Shown: positions 35,256 through 47,403, counted from the first letter of the stretch. The stretch is DNA of 64,000 bases from Adiantum capillus-veneris (GCA_014529385.2 CM043969.1:22193946-22257945), one strand, 5' to 3'. Numbers and translations are program-made. The notes: generated by a model from the letters alone, not told the origin.

Positions 35256-36030
35256 CACCTTCATCATTAGAATTGGAAGCAGTGCTACTTTTTCTATCTT
35301 TCAGAACTGTCTTCACTGGTAACTTTGAATTCATCATTTTCATTCATATCTTCTAGTGCCATGGGTAGTCATATCAAACACCCTCTTTTCACCCTTCCTG
35401 CCATGCACACAAATTGTGCCCTTGCCCCAATCTTGCACAACACCAATACCTCTCAACCAAGGTCGTTCCAAAATGAGAGGAAAAGCTCCCACGTCATCTG
35501 ACATAACATGAAAGTTTACTCTATAGCCTTCACATTCAAAACTTCAACTTCCAAATTCTTAATCAGCCCCAAACACTTCACTTTGGCATGGTTTGCTAGT
35601 CAAATCCAAACCCTAGAGTTTTCGCATGTAATGAGACCCAGTCTCTTGACACATGGCTATTTGAGCGCACAAAGTTGAGCACCTTCATCAATGTAGGCCT
35701 CTCCCATGCCCACACCTTTGTGCCAAGCATTCACCACAGGACAATTATCGAGTAACTCTCCCATATCCAACACTCCGACTTGTCCATGCTTCGGCTCTTT
35801 CTCTGGATTCACTAATGACTTCCAATGTCTTTTAAGTTTGGGCACCATATTCATCAAATGTCCAAAAGTACAATCTACTTTCCTCACAATCAAGTCTTAC
35901 TTTGAATTGTAATATGTTTGGCCTTCTCCCAAAGGTAAATCTGCTACCTCAAACTGTCTACGAGGTATTCTCTTTCTCTTGGATTTTGCATATTCACCCT
36001 CTTTGTCTTTCCCTTTCTACCAAAGAGTAA
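35256..36030 (-). pseudogene. Ty3/gypsy protease region fused upstream of copia RT
   Basis: Minus-strand text: KSKRKRIPRRQFEVADLPLG (about 35990), VDCTFGHLMNMVPKLKRHW (35880), GEAYIDEGAQLCALK (protease active site, D-E-G-A instead of D-S/G-G-A, near 35700), RLGLITCENSRVW, CLGLIKNLEVEVLNVKA, VGAFPLILERPWLRGIG, VVQDWGKGTICVHG and VFDMTTHG (about 35370). This is the order of a gypsy-type aspartic protease. One stop follows CALK. On the left it passes without a border into copia RT (RPDIQF..). On the right it is cut at 36030 by an LTR in opposite orientation. Confidence 0.75.
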
Positions 36031-37563
36031 TGTGTAGTAAGTGCTTCTAGACTTATCTCAATAGGGGACCAAGAGGAAAGATGGTTACATCTCAATAGGG
36101 GTCCAAAAGGAGATAGTCTATCAAAGAGCAACGTGCATCTAATGAAGCTTAAAGACCTTAGGGTTGGATTCATTAAAGACCTTCAAGTAGTGCTAAAAGT
36201 CCTTTGACCTTAGGCAAGCTAGGGCTGAGCTTGAGGTGGAAACCCGACCTAAGCTTGAGGTGCTTGTCATGCTTGACTAAGATGCTTCAGGTGCTTGTCA
36301 TGCTTGACTAAGGTGCTTGAGGTGCTTTTCATGCTTGATGACTAAGGTGCTTGAGGTGTTTATCATGCTTAATGAGTAAGGTGCTTGAGGTTATTTTCAT
36401 GCTCGATGAGGAATATTCTTAAGAAGCTTCCCATGCATGGGAGGTAAGGTGCTTGAGTCAAAAAGAGATCCTACAAAGGAGGGGTAAATCCCGAAAGTTA
36501 GGGGAATCTTGGACTTAACCTCCCACTCACCGAAAGGGCACCCCCTTTTCTCAAGGGGCACATGGACACATGTCAGACTCTCCCTATGCTTAGCCACATG
36601 GTGTGCTTAAATCCTATTGGTTGGGCTAAAGAGGGGTCCAATGAGCTTCTAGTTCAATTCAACAAATATCTAGGTATTTTCAAGCGCCCTCTCTCAAAGG
36701 GGTAAAGAGGACACTTGTCCAAAGACTACCCATGTGCTTGAAATGCATTGTGCATGTGATTGGCTAGGGGGAGAGGGGTCCAATGAGCTTCAGGCATGAG
36801 AAAAAATAAGGGCTCACCCAAAGAAAGCAGGGGGTATGCTTGGGGGGGTATACACCTCTCACACACTCATTTTTTTCATTTATTCTCACTTGGTGAAAGT
36901 AGACAAACTCCATCTCCTTCTCCAAGCTTGTTGAGAAGTGATAGGCTACACCAACACTCTTGGCTATGGAATGCAAATCCAACCAAGAGCCATGCTTCAA
37001 TGCTTAAGATTTTCATCTTCTTTCATCTTCATTACTATGCTATTATGTATGCTATCAAGAAGAGTGATGATAAGTGAGGAACTATTTCTTTCTCCTATGG
37101 AATGTTTCTTCTTCCTCTTCCCTACCCTCATTCCCTGCTAGCTCTCTCCACCTTCGAAGGTGTTTGAGGTTTTGGGACTGAGGCTTGGGGTAGTTAATTA
37201 TTTCAATAAAGTTTATGGCATGCTCATGATGCATGAAGGTTTCCATCTTCATAGCATCACCAAGGTCACAAGGAACACAAAGATTGTATTATACCAAGTC
37301 TCTCTTTGTGGGAGAATATATAATAAAAATGCCTATTGGAGGGGCGACCGGCTCTACATAAATCCAGTCCTCAACTGTTTCATGTTCTCTAAACTCTCTC
37401 TCTTGCAAAAAGTAATGTTCATGCCAAGTTAACTAAGTACCATGTTTATGTTGCTACCATCAATTATGTTCACCAGCTATGCTCACAAAGTAGTCTCACA
37501 AAAGTGCTTTATCTAACTTCCTAATTCCGCTACTCTCAAAGTTCATAGGCCATTTCCATTACA
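36031..37563 (+). repeat. Probable 5' LTR of a + strand gypsy element
   Basis: Starts TGTGTAGTAAGTGC where the gypsy protease homology ends, and finishes ..CCATTACA one base before a primer-binding site. Length about 1533 bp. A ~37-bp minisatellite lies at 36232-36420. No TATA box is certain. A matching 3' LTR was not found in the window. Confidence 0.5.
36232..36420. repeat. ~37-bp minisatellite
   Basis: Four to five copies of GACTAAGGTGCTTGAGGTGC followed by TTTTCATGCTTGAT, with small length differences. Confidence 0.8.
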
Positions 37564-37564
37564 T

Positions 37565-37576
37565 TGGTATCATAGC
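37565..37576 (+). other. Primer-binding site (initiator Met-tRNA type)
   Basis: TGGTATCATAGC is one base from the usual plant retrotransposon site TGGTATCAGAGC and directly follows the putative LTR end. Confidence 0.65.
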
Positions 37577-37979
37577 ATTTGGTTTCTCTTTTCTTGCTTA
37601 AGAAGAGAGGTCCTTAAGTAGCATATAAATGGTTGATTTTGTTTCTTAAATTAGGGTAAGTGTGACTAGGATCTATTATCGGTTTTGTTGAACCCACTAT
37701 ATGGGATTTGGTGCAGACCTCAAGAGCTTTGGTCTTAATAATGGAGTCTCTTTAGACCTGCCTACGGCTTTACCATTATTGTGCCATAAGAAGTCCAAAA
37801 GGAGCTATCCCTCAACAACTCTGCTATGTTAGACCCACTCCACTACTCTCTATATTTAACCATTTTGAGTTGTGGGTGTAGATGCTTAAGTACTAATTTT
37901 CAAAAGGCTAAGAGGAGTAGCAACTAAGGGTTTTGAATTTCCAAATAATACACTAAGTAAACACACAAATTTTGTTAAC

Positions 37980-38990
37980 GTGGCTGACAATAACCAAGAG
38001 AGTAGAATGAGCATTGATAACTTTGATTTTGCACATGAAGGTGTTAATGATGATGCCCCCATGTTTGTTAAGTATCTTGTTACTAAGTTTCAACAAGCTA
38101 TGGACAAGCCCCCTTTGCAAGCCGAAGTTACTCAACAACTTCGTGCTTATGGGATTTCCTTTCCCTCCAAGAGGAGAGAGAGCTTAGGAGGGCTCTTGAT
38201 GAGACTCCCAAAAGCTTAAAAGAAGACACTCTCCCATACAAGAAAGAAGAGAATCACTAAGTTACTTTGAAGACGTGGCTCCATGAAGACAGTAGTCTAG
38301 ATGATCGCCAACTCCTCCCAAGAGGAAATGATCAACCCATAGTCCTTCTCCTCGTCACTCCAAAAGGGAAGAGAGGAAACAAAGGAAGAAAAGAGGTCAC
38401 CTTCTTCTTCTTCACCTTCTTCCTCTTTCGATGAAATCAATAGCTATTCTCCTAGAGAATACAAGAGGGGAGGACATCGCAAATCTTACCTTGCATGGCA
38501 AAGGTCACAAAAGCTCAAGAAGTTCAAAGAGGGAGAAAAGAGTATCTCTTCTCACCTACGATGGCACCTTTGGTGCTACCAACAAAGTATTGGCCTTCAT
38601 CCAACAATTTGATGTGGCCTTTGGAGACAACGTCTTCATGAAGTGCTCCAAGCTACATCATGTAGCTATGCACTTCCAAAAATCTACTCGTTAATGGTGG
38701 GTTAGCCTTCGTGGCAATGAAAAATCCCCAAAGACATGGAAAACTCTACCGGTTTCCATCATGAAGCAATTCCTTGAAAGCGATGCAAAGGAAAAAGTGC
38801 TTACCAAATGGTGGAGTTTGAAGCTTCTATCTCATGAGTCTATCCACAAATATGTGGACAAGTTTTTGGATTTACATCTCAAGGCTACTGTCTTTCAAAA
38901 GATAGACTTTATCGAGCAAAAACAATAATTTTCTGTGAGACTACATGAAGATATTCCAAGTATGTCAACTCTCAAGGCCTAGGATTATCA
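37980..38990 (+). pseudogene. Ty3/gypsy gag remnant
   Basis: A plausible N-terminus MADNNQESRMSIDNFDFAHE (37980) is followed by DAPMFVKYLVTKFQQAMD, an interrupted Ser/Lys-rich region, and from 38530 the retrotransposon gag domain: VSLLTYDGTFGATNKVLAF, IQQFDVAFGDNVFMKCSKLH, HVAMHFQKSTR, a stop, WWVSLRG, PKTWKTLPVSIMKQFLE, LLSHESIHKYVDKFLDLHLK, IDFIEQKQ, a stop, FSVRLHEDIPS. Function in the family: capsid protein of the retrotransposon particle. Stops and frameshifts disable it. After about 38990 the pol region is missing. Confidence 0.75.
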
Positions 38991-40069
38991 TTAAAGTGAT
39001 TCACCATACTATGGTCACTTCACAAAGGTCAAAAATCCACTGCTGTTAATAATCACGATTTTTGCACTTGACCTAAAGTGATATTTGAGACCATAAGCAT
39101 GTATGCTTATGTATTATAGACATGTCCTAGAAGTTTCGTTACGTTTGGATGTCATTTGATACCCTAATGGATGTGATTTATTTGCCGATGAGCGATTGGC
39201 TTTTGGTGATTTTAGCCACTTGAGTGTAGCCTAAGTTAGATGCGAGTTTTTTGTTGTTTTCCAAGAGACTGACAACCTCTTGTAGCCTCTATGTACTAGT
39301 CAAGGCAGCTTCGTGTTGAGCCGAAGGACAACACAGCCACACTTTTGCAACTATTCATTGTAATAAATGTCTTACTGACATTATTTTTCATTGAGCCAGT
39401 CATTTGTAATTAGCGGGACTCGATTGAGTTTCCAGATTGTATTCCATTCAAGTAGGCAAGATAGTTGTGCCGGCATTTGTAAGTAGAGATGATTTCACAC
39501 CTCCAAGGCTGAGGTATAAAAGACAACTTTTGTAAACCTAAGGGAGACTTATCATTAATCAAAAGTTGAGTTTTTGAGCGTCGTGACGGTGTCTGAGAGA
39601 GAGTGAGAGAGAGAGAGTCTTATCCTCTTTCTACGCGAGTTACAAAGCCACCATTGGAGAAGCAACACCGCCATTGTGTTAGCAACGACGAGAGCTACGC
39701 ACCGATACCAAGCGTGCCCACATTCGGCTTCTACGCGAGGTGAGCTCCCACGAGATTCTTTGTGAGTTTTCTCTTGATCTGTGTGTCGGAATTCAGCATG
39801 CTATATTTCGATAGAACCGCAGCGAGTAGAACTACACATTAAAACCATCGAAGTCCAGATTCGGTGACCTGTAGTTTTCGGCCTGTCTTCATACGCGATT
39901 ACCGCACGGAGTGTTTGCAGGTTGAGATTAGAGTGTAAATTCATAGGGTACCGTCCTTACGTGGTGTATAGACTCCCCTTTGAGTTTGAGGCTGATTCAC
40001 TGACTTTTGATCATGTTTCGGATAGCGTTTGCTCGTAGGAGTGCGTCACTCTTTTCCGATCAATGATCA
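38991..40069 (+). other. LTR-like promoter DNA upstream of copy C
   Basis: No coding homology. GCTGAGGTATAAAAGACAAC (about 39505-39524) is a clear TATA context, followed by CTTATCATTAATCAAAAG and a GA tract, resembling the U3-R layout at 55119-55560. From about 40000 the text merges into sequence shared with copy B (GATCAATGATCATAGTTACGG, GTTGCCAAGTTATGGGCC). The upstream border of copy C cannot be fixed. Confidence 0.4.
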
Positions 40070-41885
40070 TAGTTACGGTTGCCAAGTTATGGGCCATTAA
40101 AGATTCTCCAAGGGCTGGTTCTGTGCCAGTCTAGTCGTCTCGATCGCAGTGCCATCTGGGAGTTTTTGAGCTTCAATTAGGGAATACCACAAAAACCAAT
40201 ATGCTTTAGAAGTCAGATTACGCTAAATGCGGTGCCTGTATGGAAGCACATAATTACTTGAAGAGCATCGTGTCCGAAATGACGTCTCTTGGAATGCAAT
40301 GATTGCGGGGAGTCCCCAACATGGATGCGGTAAGAAGATTCGGGCTATTTTCAGCGAGTGCGAAGGGAGTGCTCTCAGGCATATGGAAATAAGAAGCTGA
40401 TATGGGTATCAAATTCACAAAGATACTGTTAGTCAAGGCCTGCTAGGGAAAGATGTGGTGCTTGGCGATGCTTTAGTCAGCATGCATGTGGTGCCCTTAC
40501 AAAGACAAAAGACCGCCCAATGGAGAATCTTGGCAAAGCCTCAGCCGATATGTATGCCAAATGTGGTGCCCTTCATAACCTTAGGGCTACCCACTAAGAC
40601 CGGTCGCCCACTAACAAAGCCCGACCGTCCAAAGCCAATTCAAATGGACGCCCTATACAATGGCCACCCTAAATAAAAGAGGGTGTGAGTAAATGGGAAA
40701 AGGAAAAGAAAGGGAAGGCATGACGAGCTGCAGAGAAGGCGAGTTGCGCGAGGCGAAGAGAGGTTCGCGCCGGCATGGGCAATGCTCTGACGCCGGCAAC
40801 GCGCATGAAACGAAAGCGCATCAGCTTGCTATCGCGCACGTTTTTGGAGCTCGTCCCGACGTATTCTGTGATGGTAAAATCCGTTGTTTCCACGTCATCA
40901 ATAGAGTTCACACCCCTAGCAACGATGGCGCCTTCGTTCCTTAGGGGGGGAAGGTTTTTTTTAGGGCATAATAACAAGGGGAGGCTATCAGCAAAGGAAA
41001 AGAGTTAACGAGGAGCCGTTCTGCATGCAAAAGAGGGGAATTGTGAAGGTAACGAGCAAGAGGAGAGGTGTTTCAAGCTTGGAGAGGAACAAGAAGGGCT
41101 TTTTCTCTCTCTCGAGCATCACAAGGGGCTCTCTCTCTTGAGCTTTGATAAGGAGTGCTCTCTCTCTTTTGAGCTTGGTTGAAGGAGCATAGGAAAGAGC
41201 TTGGTCAAAGGAGCACAAGAGAGAGCTTGAGCAGGCCGAGAAGAGTAAGGGGATTGATAAGAGAGCTCAACAAGAGGTGTGAAGGGAGTTAATAAAAAAG
41301 GAGAAGGAGATCTTGGCTAGAAAAGCCGGCAAGGGAGGATTTGAAGCAGGATACCGCCTAAGAACCAGGGCAAAGCAAAAATGAAGTCTCTCTCTCATCG
41401 AGCATAAGATGAGCGGCCATGATCAAGAAGGCAAGGAGAAAACGAGGTTAAGCAAGGAAAAGGAGTACTGCAGAAAGCTCTTGAGTGCTATCTATGCAGG
41501 GAAAGACCGACATAGAAAGATAAAGTTTAGAGAATCTAAGGTCAGTTGAGGCAGATAAAGCGACAAGAGGAAATTTCCATCATCGTCATCAACAGCTAAA
41601 GTTTGATTAATCATTTTGTTAAGCCCGGTGTCATTAACGGCCTGGTTAATCTTGTAAAATGAGAGGTTGAACTCCTAGTTATCAGATGATCCGAGTGACG
41701 GTGCTGCTAATAGCCCGCCTTGGCTAAGGATTAAGTTGTACTCAAGGGTTAATCAATTAATTGATGATTACGGTGATTTCCAGATTCAATTACATCTGTT
41801 GTTCTTGTTCTCTCTCTTTCACACCTCCCATAGCTAGAGGCTCGGTGCCTGCCCGGCTCACGTAGCAAACACATATCCCCCAACA
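40070..41885 (+). mobile_element. PPR-type LTR, copy C
   Basis: Homologous to copy B over GGTTGCCAAGTTATGGGCC, GTGCCATCTGGGAG, PPR pieces, a TATA-like CTAAATAAAAGAGG (40671), GA-rich DNA and the conserved 3' end (TCAATTAATTGATGATTACG, CATATCCCCCAACA). Right end at 41885 abuts CACTA-3 at ACGGAGATCAG, as copy A abuts ACGTTAG and copy B ACTTGCAAG. The start is uncertain; 40070 is only where similarity to B becomes obvious. Confidence 0.55.
40239..40675 (+). pseudogene. PPR-gene fragments captured in LTR copy C
   Basis: Frame-broken pieces: KCGACMEAHNYL (40227-40262), NDVSWNAMIAGS-type text near 40276-40312, then GYQIHKDTVSQGLLGKDVVL and GDALVSMHVVPLQR (40408-40500), and LGKASADMYAKCGALHNLRA (40533-40590). 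The order (SWNAMI, IH..GL, VLGdALV.M, DMYAKCGAL) is that of consecutive PLS-class PPR motifs. More motifs are recognisable than in copy B, so B and C derive from the same captured gene and then lost different parts. Confidence 0.7.
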
Positions 41886-42281
41886 ACGGAGATCAGAACC
41901 ACCGGGTTATAATCTCGTCTTTATTGGTCAATGCTTATATTTGTGGGTACAAGATATCTACACACCCACGTCTACATGATAGTGCATGTAGTGGAAAAAA
42001 CCCCTTTGCCTCTTCTCTAGCTGTAGCATTTCACAGCATATTAACATCTTTTCACAGTAGATCTTTTCTCTATTCGTCTAACTTTAATTTTTTTACCGTA
42101 ATCTCGAAGGTAGACTCTAACATAAAAATTCAATCCAAAATCAAATCTTAAATCCAACCTAATTGAACATGTGGTGATTCGGTCCATTGAAGGGTAAAAG
42201 ACATACCAATGGGGCTACTAGGTGCGTAGATGTGAATGGGCCTCACATATACGAATACTTCAATGCAAGAGTTTGATAATC

Positions 42282-42381
42282 TCACCTCTCCACTCCATCG
42301 ATCCATGACCCAAGTGATGGGACAAAATCCTCCTCGAAGCTAGCCCAACCGCCACTCCCTGGGTGATGGAATAATCCCATC
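42282..42381 (-). pseudogene. CACTA-3 TNPA2, C-terminal exon part
   Basis: Reads HPGSGGWASFEEDFVPSLGS then SWIDGVER and TGA at 42284-42282. The GSGGWASFE.DF block is the conserved C-terminal motif of the family TNPA-like protein (SSHHLGSGGWASFEADF in CACTA-2). Removing the LTR element and one CCATC copy rejoins it to 48131-48840. Confidence 0.7.
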
Positions 42382-42545
42382 TGTCAGGACACGGGTCCTA
42401 CGGGCAGGGCCCTACCCTAAAGGGGGGTCACGGAACCCGACCACGGGCCAGATAGCAGTGTGGACAAGGGATCCTAGGGCTAAGAGCCTATAAGTATGGG
42501 CGGTTGGGTGGAGGATCCAGGTCTCTAGCTCCTAGGGTTCTTATA
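42382..42545 (+). repeat. 5' LTR of the 5.7-kb element
   Basis: 164 bp, TGTCAGGACACGGG..GGGTTCTTATA. Ends TA instead of CA. Contains CCTATAAGTATGGGCGG, a possible TATA region. Differs from the 3' LTR at only about ten positions by eye. Confidence 0.9.
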
Positions 42546-42546
42546 T

Positions 42547-42558
42547 TGGTATCAAAGC
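42547..42558 (+). other. Primer-binding site
   Basis: TGGTATCAAAGC, near-perfect complement to initiator Met-tRNA, immediately inside the 5' LTR. Confidence 0.85.
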
Positions 42559-42598
42559 TCAGAGGGAGAGCTATGGAGGAAGGGGGCCTTGCATGGCT

Positions 42599-42694
<96 letters not shown>

Positions 42695-42710
42695 CCTCTC
42701 TCTCTCTCTC
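42599..42710. repeat. (CT)n microsatellite, ~110 bp
   Basis: Within the 5' leader of the LTR element, about 55 bp after the primer site. The Leu-Ser open frames on it are artefacts. Confidence 0.95.
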
Positions 42711-42719
42711 GTTCATGGA

Positions 42720-45130
42720 GAGCCGTGGAGAAGATCTCTTGCTAGGCGGGGAGATCAAGGCCGAGATCTGCTCATGTGCAGCAACCCTAAGCCGGGAAGT
42801 TTTAGATTTTCGAGCTCCACCAAATCGGGTAAGGCCTGGTTCGTTGGCATTGCGTAGGGTTTCTGAGCAGATTTTGTTTCAGTTGCGATCCCAACGGCGG
42901 CTCATACCGAGCTCATGATTCTTCTTCTCCATCGCGCAGGCGGCAGGTTACTGTGCAGGTATTTCAGTTGTTTGTTTGTTTTTTTTAAAAACAATTTAGT
43001 GCCCTAAATTGAGCCACACACCCCACCTAGGGGTGTTTCCCCAGGAGCCAAGAGCATCGGCAGGCTGCCGGACGAGCCTCGCATCCGTTGGCTCAGGGTC
43101 GCCTCTGCTGCCAAACTTTTGCACCTGTTATGTGCAAAAATTTCCAAAGAAATGCAACGTGTAAGCCATGATTCTCTAGAAGCAAGGCTTCTTGCTGAGA
43201 CATGGATTTGAGATCTGATGCAAGGCATCACTCAGAGGACACCGATCGCTTTTGCACGGCATCCGATGCTTTTTCATCAATGGTTACATGCACGGTTTCT
43301 TGACAACCATGGCAAGCTAGGCAGGGCCTATACACTATCCGATTATGGTATTCGGCAAGGCCGACCGGTAATTATGATTTCAAGCAGCTGTCTACCATAC
43401 GATACATTCCAGGAGCAAGGCTCACTATATCGATCCTTCAATACACCATCTTGTGTTTTACGTAGGTTGTTACTTTTTTATCTCTCCTCGTTTTGCTATC
43501 TCGAGGCGGCGGAAAGCGAGATTTTTGGGAGCACGGCCCCATGCATTGGATGCATAATCATTTCCAAGCCATTGCAGCTTGCTAGGGAGCAAGCAACATA
43601 GGTACATAATGCATCGTGAAAAAAACATTAACACTCACAGCTATGAGCTGAATGCAAGGTTGACCACCATATGGATTTTCCCAATGCCAACTTGTCAAGC
43701 AAAGGTTGCTTTGATCAAGCCATATTGGAGAGTCATTGACATTTGATAGCTCAGCTGCAGATAATACCTCTCTCATTATCGGGCAATCTTATGATTCTCA
43801 CTCAGTAGCAAAATCTGGCGAGGCCGATTCTCTATGAACTTTTGACAAGGTCGAGTCTTTTTTGCTCAGACATCTGTTTGTCAACAAGAGCATCTACTAG
43901 CTATGAGCACTCAGGTTACATTTGATGAACTTATGTGACGCAAGGCTTCCAGTTATGCATCTTGCATTACGACTTCCCATGTTCGGCATATGCTATGAGC
44001 ATACAACTTGGGAAGGATATGGTAAAATTTTTGTACGTTATTTCATTCCGTACAGGACGGATGTATATGACATAAGAAGGCGTATATGCATATGCGCCAA
44101 CTCTCTCTCACAGTAGATATGGCTATGAGCCGATTGCGAGTGAGTTTCTCTTTCCATATTTCATGACAACTGGTGGCAGTTGGATGACCAGGTTAGCCAA
44201 GTTTAAGTTTTTCTTCGTTTTTTCATGTTTAAACTTTACTTGGCAATTACTGTCGTTGTGCAAGCAAAGTGCTTTGGCAATTTTACACGAAGGAAGGCTT
44301 CTCTCTTATGCCGAGATACTGCCCATTCACTTGGAATCAAGGGCATTGGCACACAAGTTTGCAAAACTGGCAAAATAGGGAATATCAGCTCACAGAATCC
44401 CTACCAGTCTAAACTGTGCAAGGCACTTATGGTTTTGGCTCCCACGTTTGAGGCCATCACTTTTGAGACATATTCTTAACACGCTGTATGCAAGGCATGC
44501 TAGCCAGGTGGCATAGATTCCACCGCTTCATGGATCACGCTTCCACTATCACACTCGCAACTCTGTCAAGGACAGATTAAGTGATGGATTGTTTAACATG
44601 ATTGTTGGTTGCTATCAACACATAACAACACTAAAAGGCAACTAAATCTAGGACTTATTTCACAGGAAAAGTGCCAATACTAAGTAGTCCTCATACAATC
44701 ACGACCCCTGCAAGGTAGGTGGGTCAAGATGAGTTTTGTGTTTTTCTGTTATCTCTGTCAATGAGCGAGTCATACCAAAAAACTGTGGAATGCTTATACG
44801 ATAAGCTGCAAGTCAGGCATAAGATGCGTCAGAGCACCCAAATTGGGTATACACGTCATAGTCATTTAAGGAAATTTCCTCAGTCCAGCATGCTCTCTTT
44901 TTCTCTCTCTCTTAATTCTCTCGAAGAATAATGCAAATTTTCTAAGATGGTTTTGCTACATGTTTTGCTTGTGAGTCAGCCTGAGCCAAGGTGCTCTAAC
45001 TCTCAGCTAGAAATTGGCCAAGAAGCCATACAACTTAGTCTTCATCGGTTCGTCGATTGATTACTAATTGACATAAGGGCTATGAGCCACACAAGCTGGC
45101 CAAGAGCCATTGTCAGATCTAGGGTAAGAC
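42720..45130. other. Interior of the 5.7-kb element, no recognised gene
   Basis: Moderately GC-rich DNA with short open frames. None has a motif I can name. Splice-like features (GTAAGG near 42828, CGCAGGCGGCAG near 42937) hint that some of this may be captured genic sequence. Confidence 0.35.
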
Positions 45131-45141
45131 CCAACTGTTGC

Positions 45142-45547
45142 AATTCTTGGGTGATTGTTCCTCAACTTGAACTCATCTACCCAGTGGAGTCCCCATTGAT
45201 GTTAATGGCCATGTAAGAGTCTTGCCATTACAGATCTTTTGGGTGTTCTGTAAGCACTACATGTTTTTAGTGCGAGGCTGAGTTGAGTTTCTGATAATCT
45301 TAAACTCACATCATTTGATCCCCACAAGGGAAATTCCTAGCTCTTATGAGTTCAAGTTGAAGAAAAATTCTTGGGTGATTGTTCTTCAACTTGAACTCAT
45401 CTACCCAGTGGAGTCCCCATTGATGTTAATGGCCATGTAAGAGTCTTGCCATTACAGATCTTTTGGGTGTTCTGTAAGCACTACATGTTTTTAGTGCGAG
45501 GCTGAGTTGAGTTTGTGATAATCTTAAACTCACATCATTTGATCCCT
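45142..45547. repeat. 182-bp direct duplication
   Basis: 45142-45323 and 45366-45547 are nearly identical (offset 224), starting AATTCTTGGGTGATTGTTC and ending CATCATTTGATCCC. Confidence 0.9.
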
Positions 45548-45625
45548 ACCACAGAGTATAGATGCACCAATCAGATGAGATAGCATGGTTGTCCATAAGA
45601 GCTAGGAATTTCCCTTGTGGGGATC
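45317..45625. repeat. 32-bp perfect inverted repeat
   Basis: GATCCCCACAAGGGAAATTC.. at 45317-45348 is the exact reverse complement of 45594-45625. The arms straddle the second copy of the 182-bp duplication. Confidence 0.9.
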
Positions 45626-46660
45626 TCCTGCTCCCTCTATAGCACTACGGAGTGTTTATGGACATAGTGTTTTGGGGGTAAGACCCGACGGGTGATTGCT
45701 AAATCATCCCATAGGCATTGAGGATCAAAGTTTGATCTATTCCCATTATACTTTCAAGGAAAGAATTCCACAATTTACCACGCGGTAGCGGACGACTTCA
45801 AATTTTCAAGTTGATTCCAATCATTCTGTACACGGTTGATTATGTTGGTTACTATTACCTGCTAGTTGAGCAGTTTCTACAAAGGGTCTTACCAAGGGGT
45901 TTGACTATGTAGATTCTAACCAACGAGTTTGGATTGCGAAGGCAACACCCAGGGTTTCCAGCGCAATGTTTCTTGGTTTTTTCATAGGTGGACGACGTGC
46001 TCCAATGCATTTGAATACGGGTAAGTGAAAATTAAGTTCAAATCTCCAGGTACGCATCTATTGATTTGGTGTTATTCCATTTTTTGTATGCTTTGTTTGG
46101 TTTTTTTTTCAAGACGTATCAGCACGCTTGAATTTTAGAGAGCCATGCCAAGGGCATGTCGGCACAAAGTATTTTGGACCAAGTGTTCAATCTACCTTTA
46201 TGCCTTATGATGTTACGAACCTACTTGTAGGGTTCGATTTGGCACATGTTGTCACATGGGATACAACATGGTCTAGGAACTCAAGGAGTTCGGTTTAGCC
46301 AGTGTGGAGCATGATAATGAGGGTCCCTCTCACTCTTGTCGCAGAGTGTTATCAGTTACCTCCACACACAAGTACAGCTCGTACTTGATGGATGTCACTT
46401 TTCCTGACATCCTTACTTGAGACATATTCCACATGTGGAGAATATGAGTCTCTAGGACTGACACCGGCGCCCAATTCTGAATGATGTGTCGCGATGAAGT
46501 CCCTAGGTTCTGGTCGCATCCGTTCATTAGACCATTCGAAGCACACAGTATCCGGTACAATTTCAGTGGCCAAAAATTGTCGGGTACTAAGTACAGACTT
46601 GTTGTGATTCAAGTGCTGATAAACCACCTTAACGGAGGGTTGTTTCTACATATAGAAAAA

Positions 46661-46838
46661 TATGCTATGTTCATGAGAATGTCTCATGGTTGGTACCTAG
46701 GTGTGACCGGGTTGTCACATTCTATTATGGTCCAACTTTTGTTGCAAAGTATGCTACGTTCATGAGAGGGTCTCATGGTTGGTTCCTAGGTGTGACCGGG
46801 TTGTTACATTCTATTATGGTCCAACTTTTGTTGCAAGA
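46661..46838. repeat. 89-bp tandem duplication
   Basis: TATGCTATGTTCATGAGA..TTTTGTTGCAA is followed by a second copy beginning at 46750; shared GGTGTGACCGGGTTGT and TTCTATTATGGTCCAAC. Confidence 0.9.
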
Positions 46839-47289
46839 TTTTCACGTAAGTATAGTGGAAATTCTCGTCATGGAATTGCGGTTCGGATATGTTTGTATTA
46901 AATGCATGCACACTAGGTGTTATGGGTCCTAGTGTTTAACACAAATTTATTCGGAGCGGCATGCAAACTCATGGACTTTATTGTTTCTGTAAATTTTTGC
47001 ACTGTCAGTGCAATTTCTTTTGTAGATTTAGTATGATTTGACACCCTGTCATACAAGGTGATGGCTAAGTATGGGTGTTTGTGATTGGATGCTTGAAACT
47101 CCAATCTGCTTTCAACCTAGTTGGTTGTCTCCATTCCATATCGAGTATATGGCTGGCTACTCAATGTTTGAGTCATGGTTTATCGTCAGTCGTGGAAGAA
47201 TGTCTGTAAGTGGTTGGGGGAAGTACCTCGCCCTTACTGCTGTTATTCATCTCATGTAGGATGGGCAGCTTACAATCATTCTATTTAGT

Positions 47290-47403
47290 GCTAAAGGATA
47301 TGCAAAGTGCATACGTTAGTAAACCATGCTAAAGGATATGCAAAGTGCATACGTTAGTAAACCATGCTAAAGGATATGATAAGTGCATACATTAGCAAGA
47401 AGC
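47290..47403. repeat. Three tandem copies of a 38-bp unit
   Basis: GCTAAAGGATATGCAAAGTG.. starts at 47290, 47328 and 47366; the third copy is slightly diverged. Confidence 0.9.

Noticed and set aside
39578-39585. ACGG followed by TGTCTG as the left border of LTR copy C
   Set aside because: It would match the ACGG on the right side, but the flanking DNA is not the expected CACTA-3 sequence, so the match is probably chance.
46330-46932. Open frames of 76-94 residues inside the 5.7-kb LTR element
   Set aside because: They overlap an 89-bp tandem duplication on both strands and contain no gag/pol motifs.
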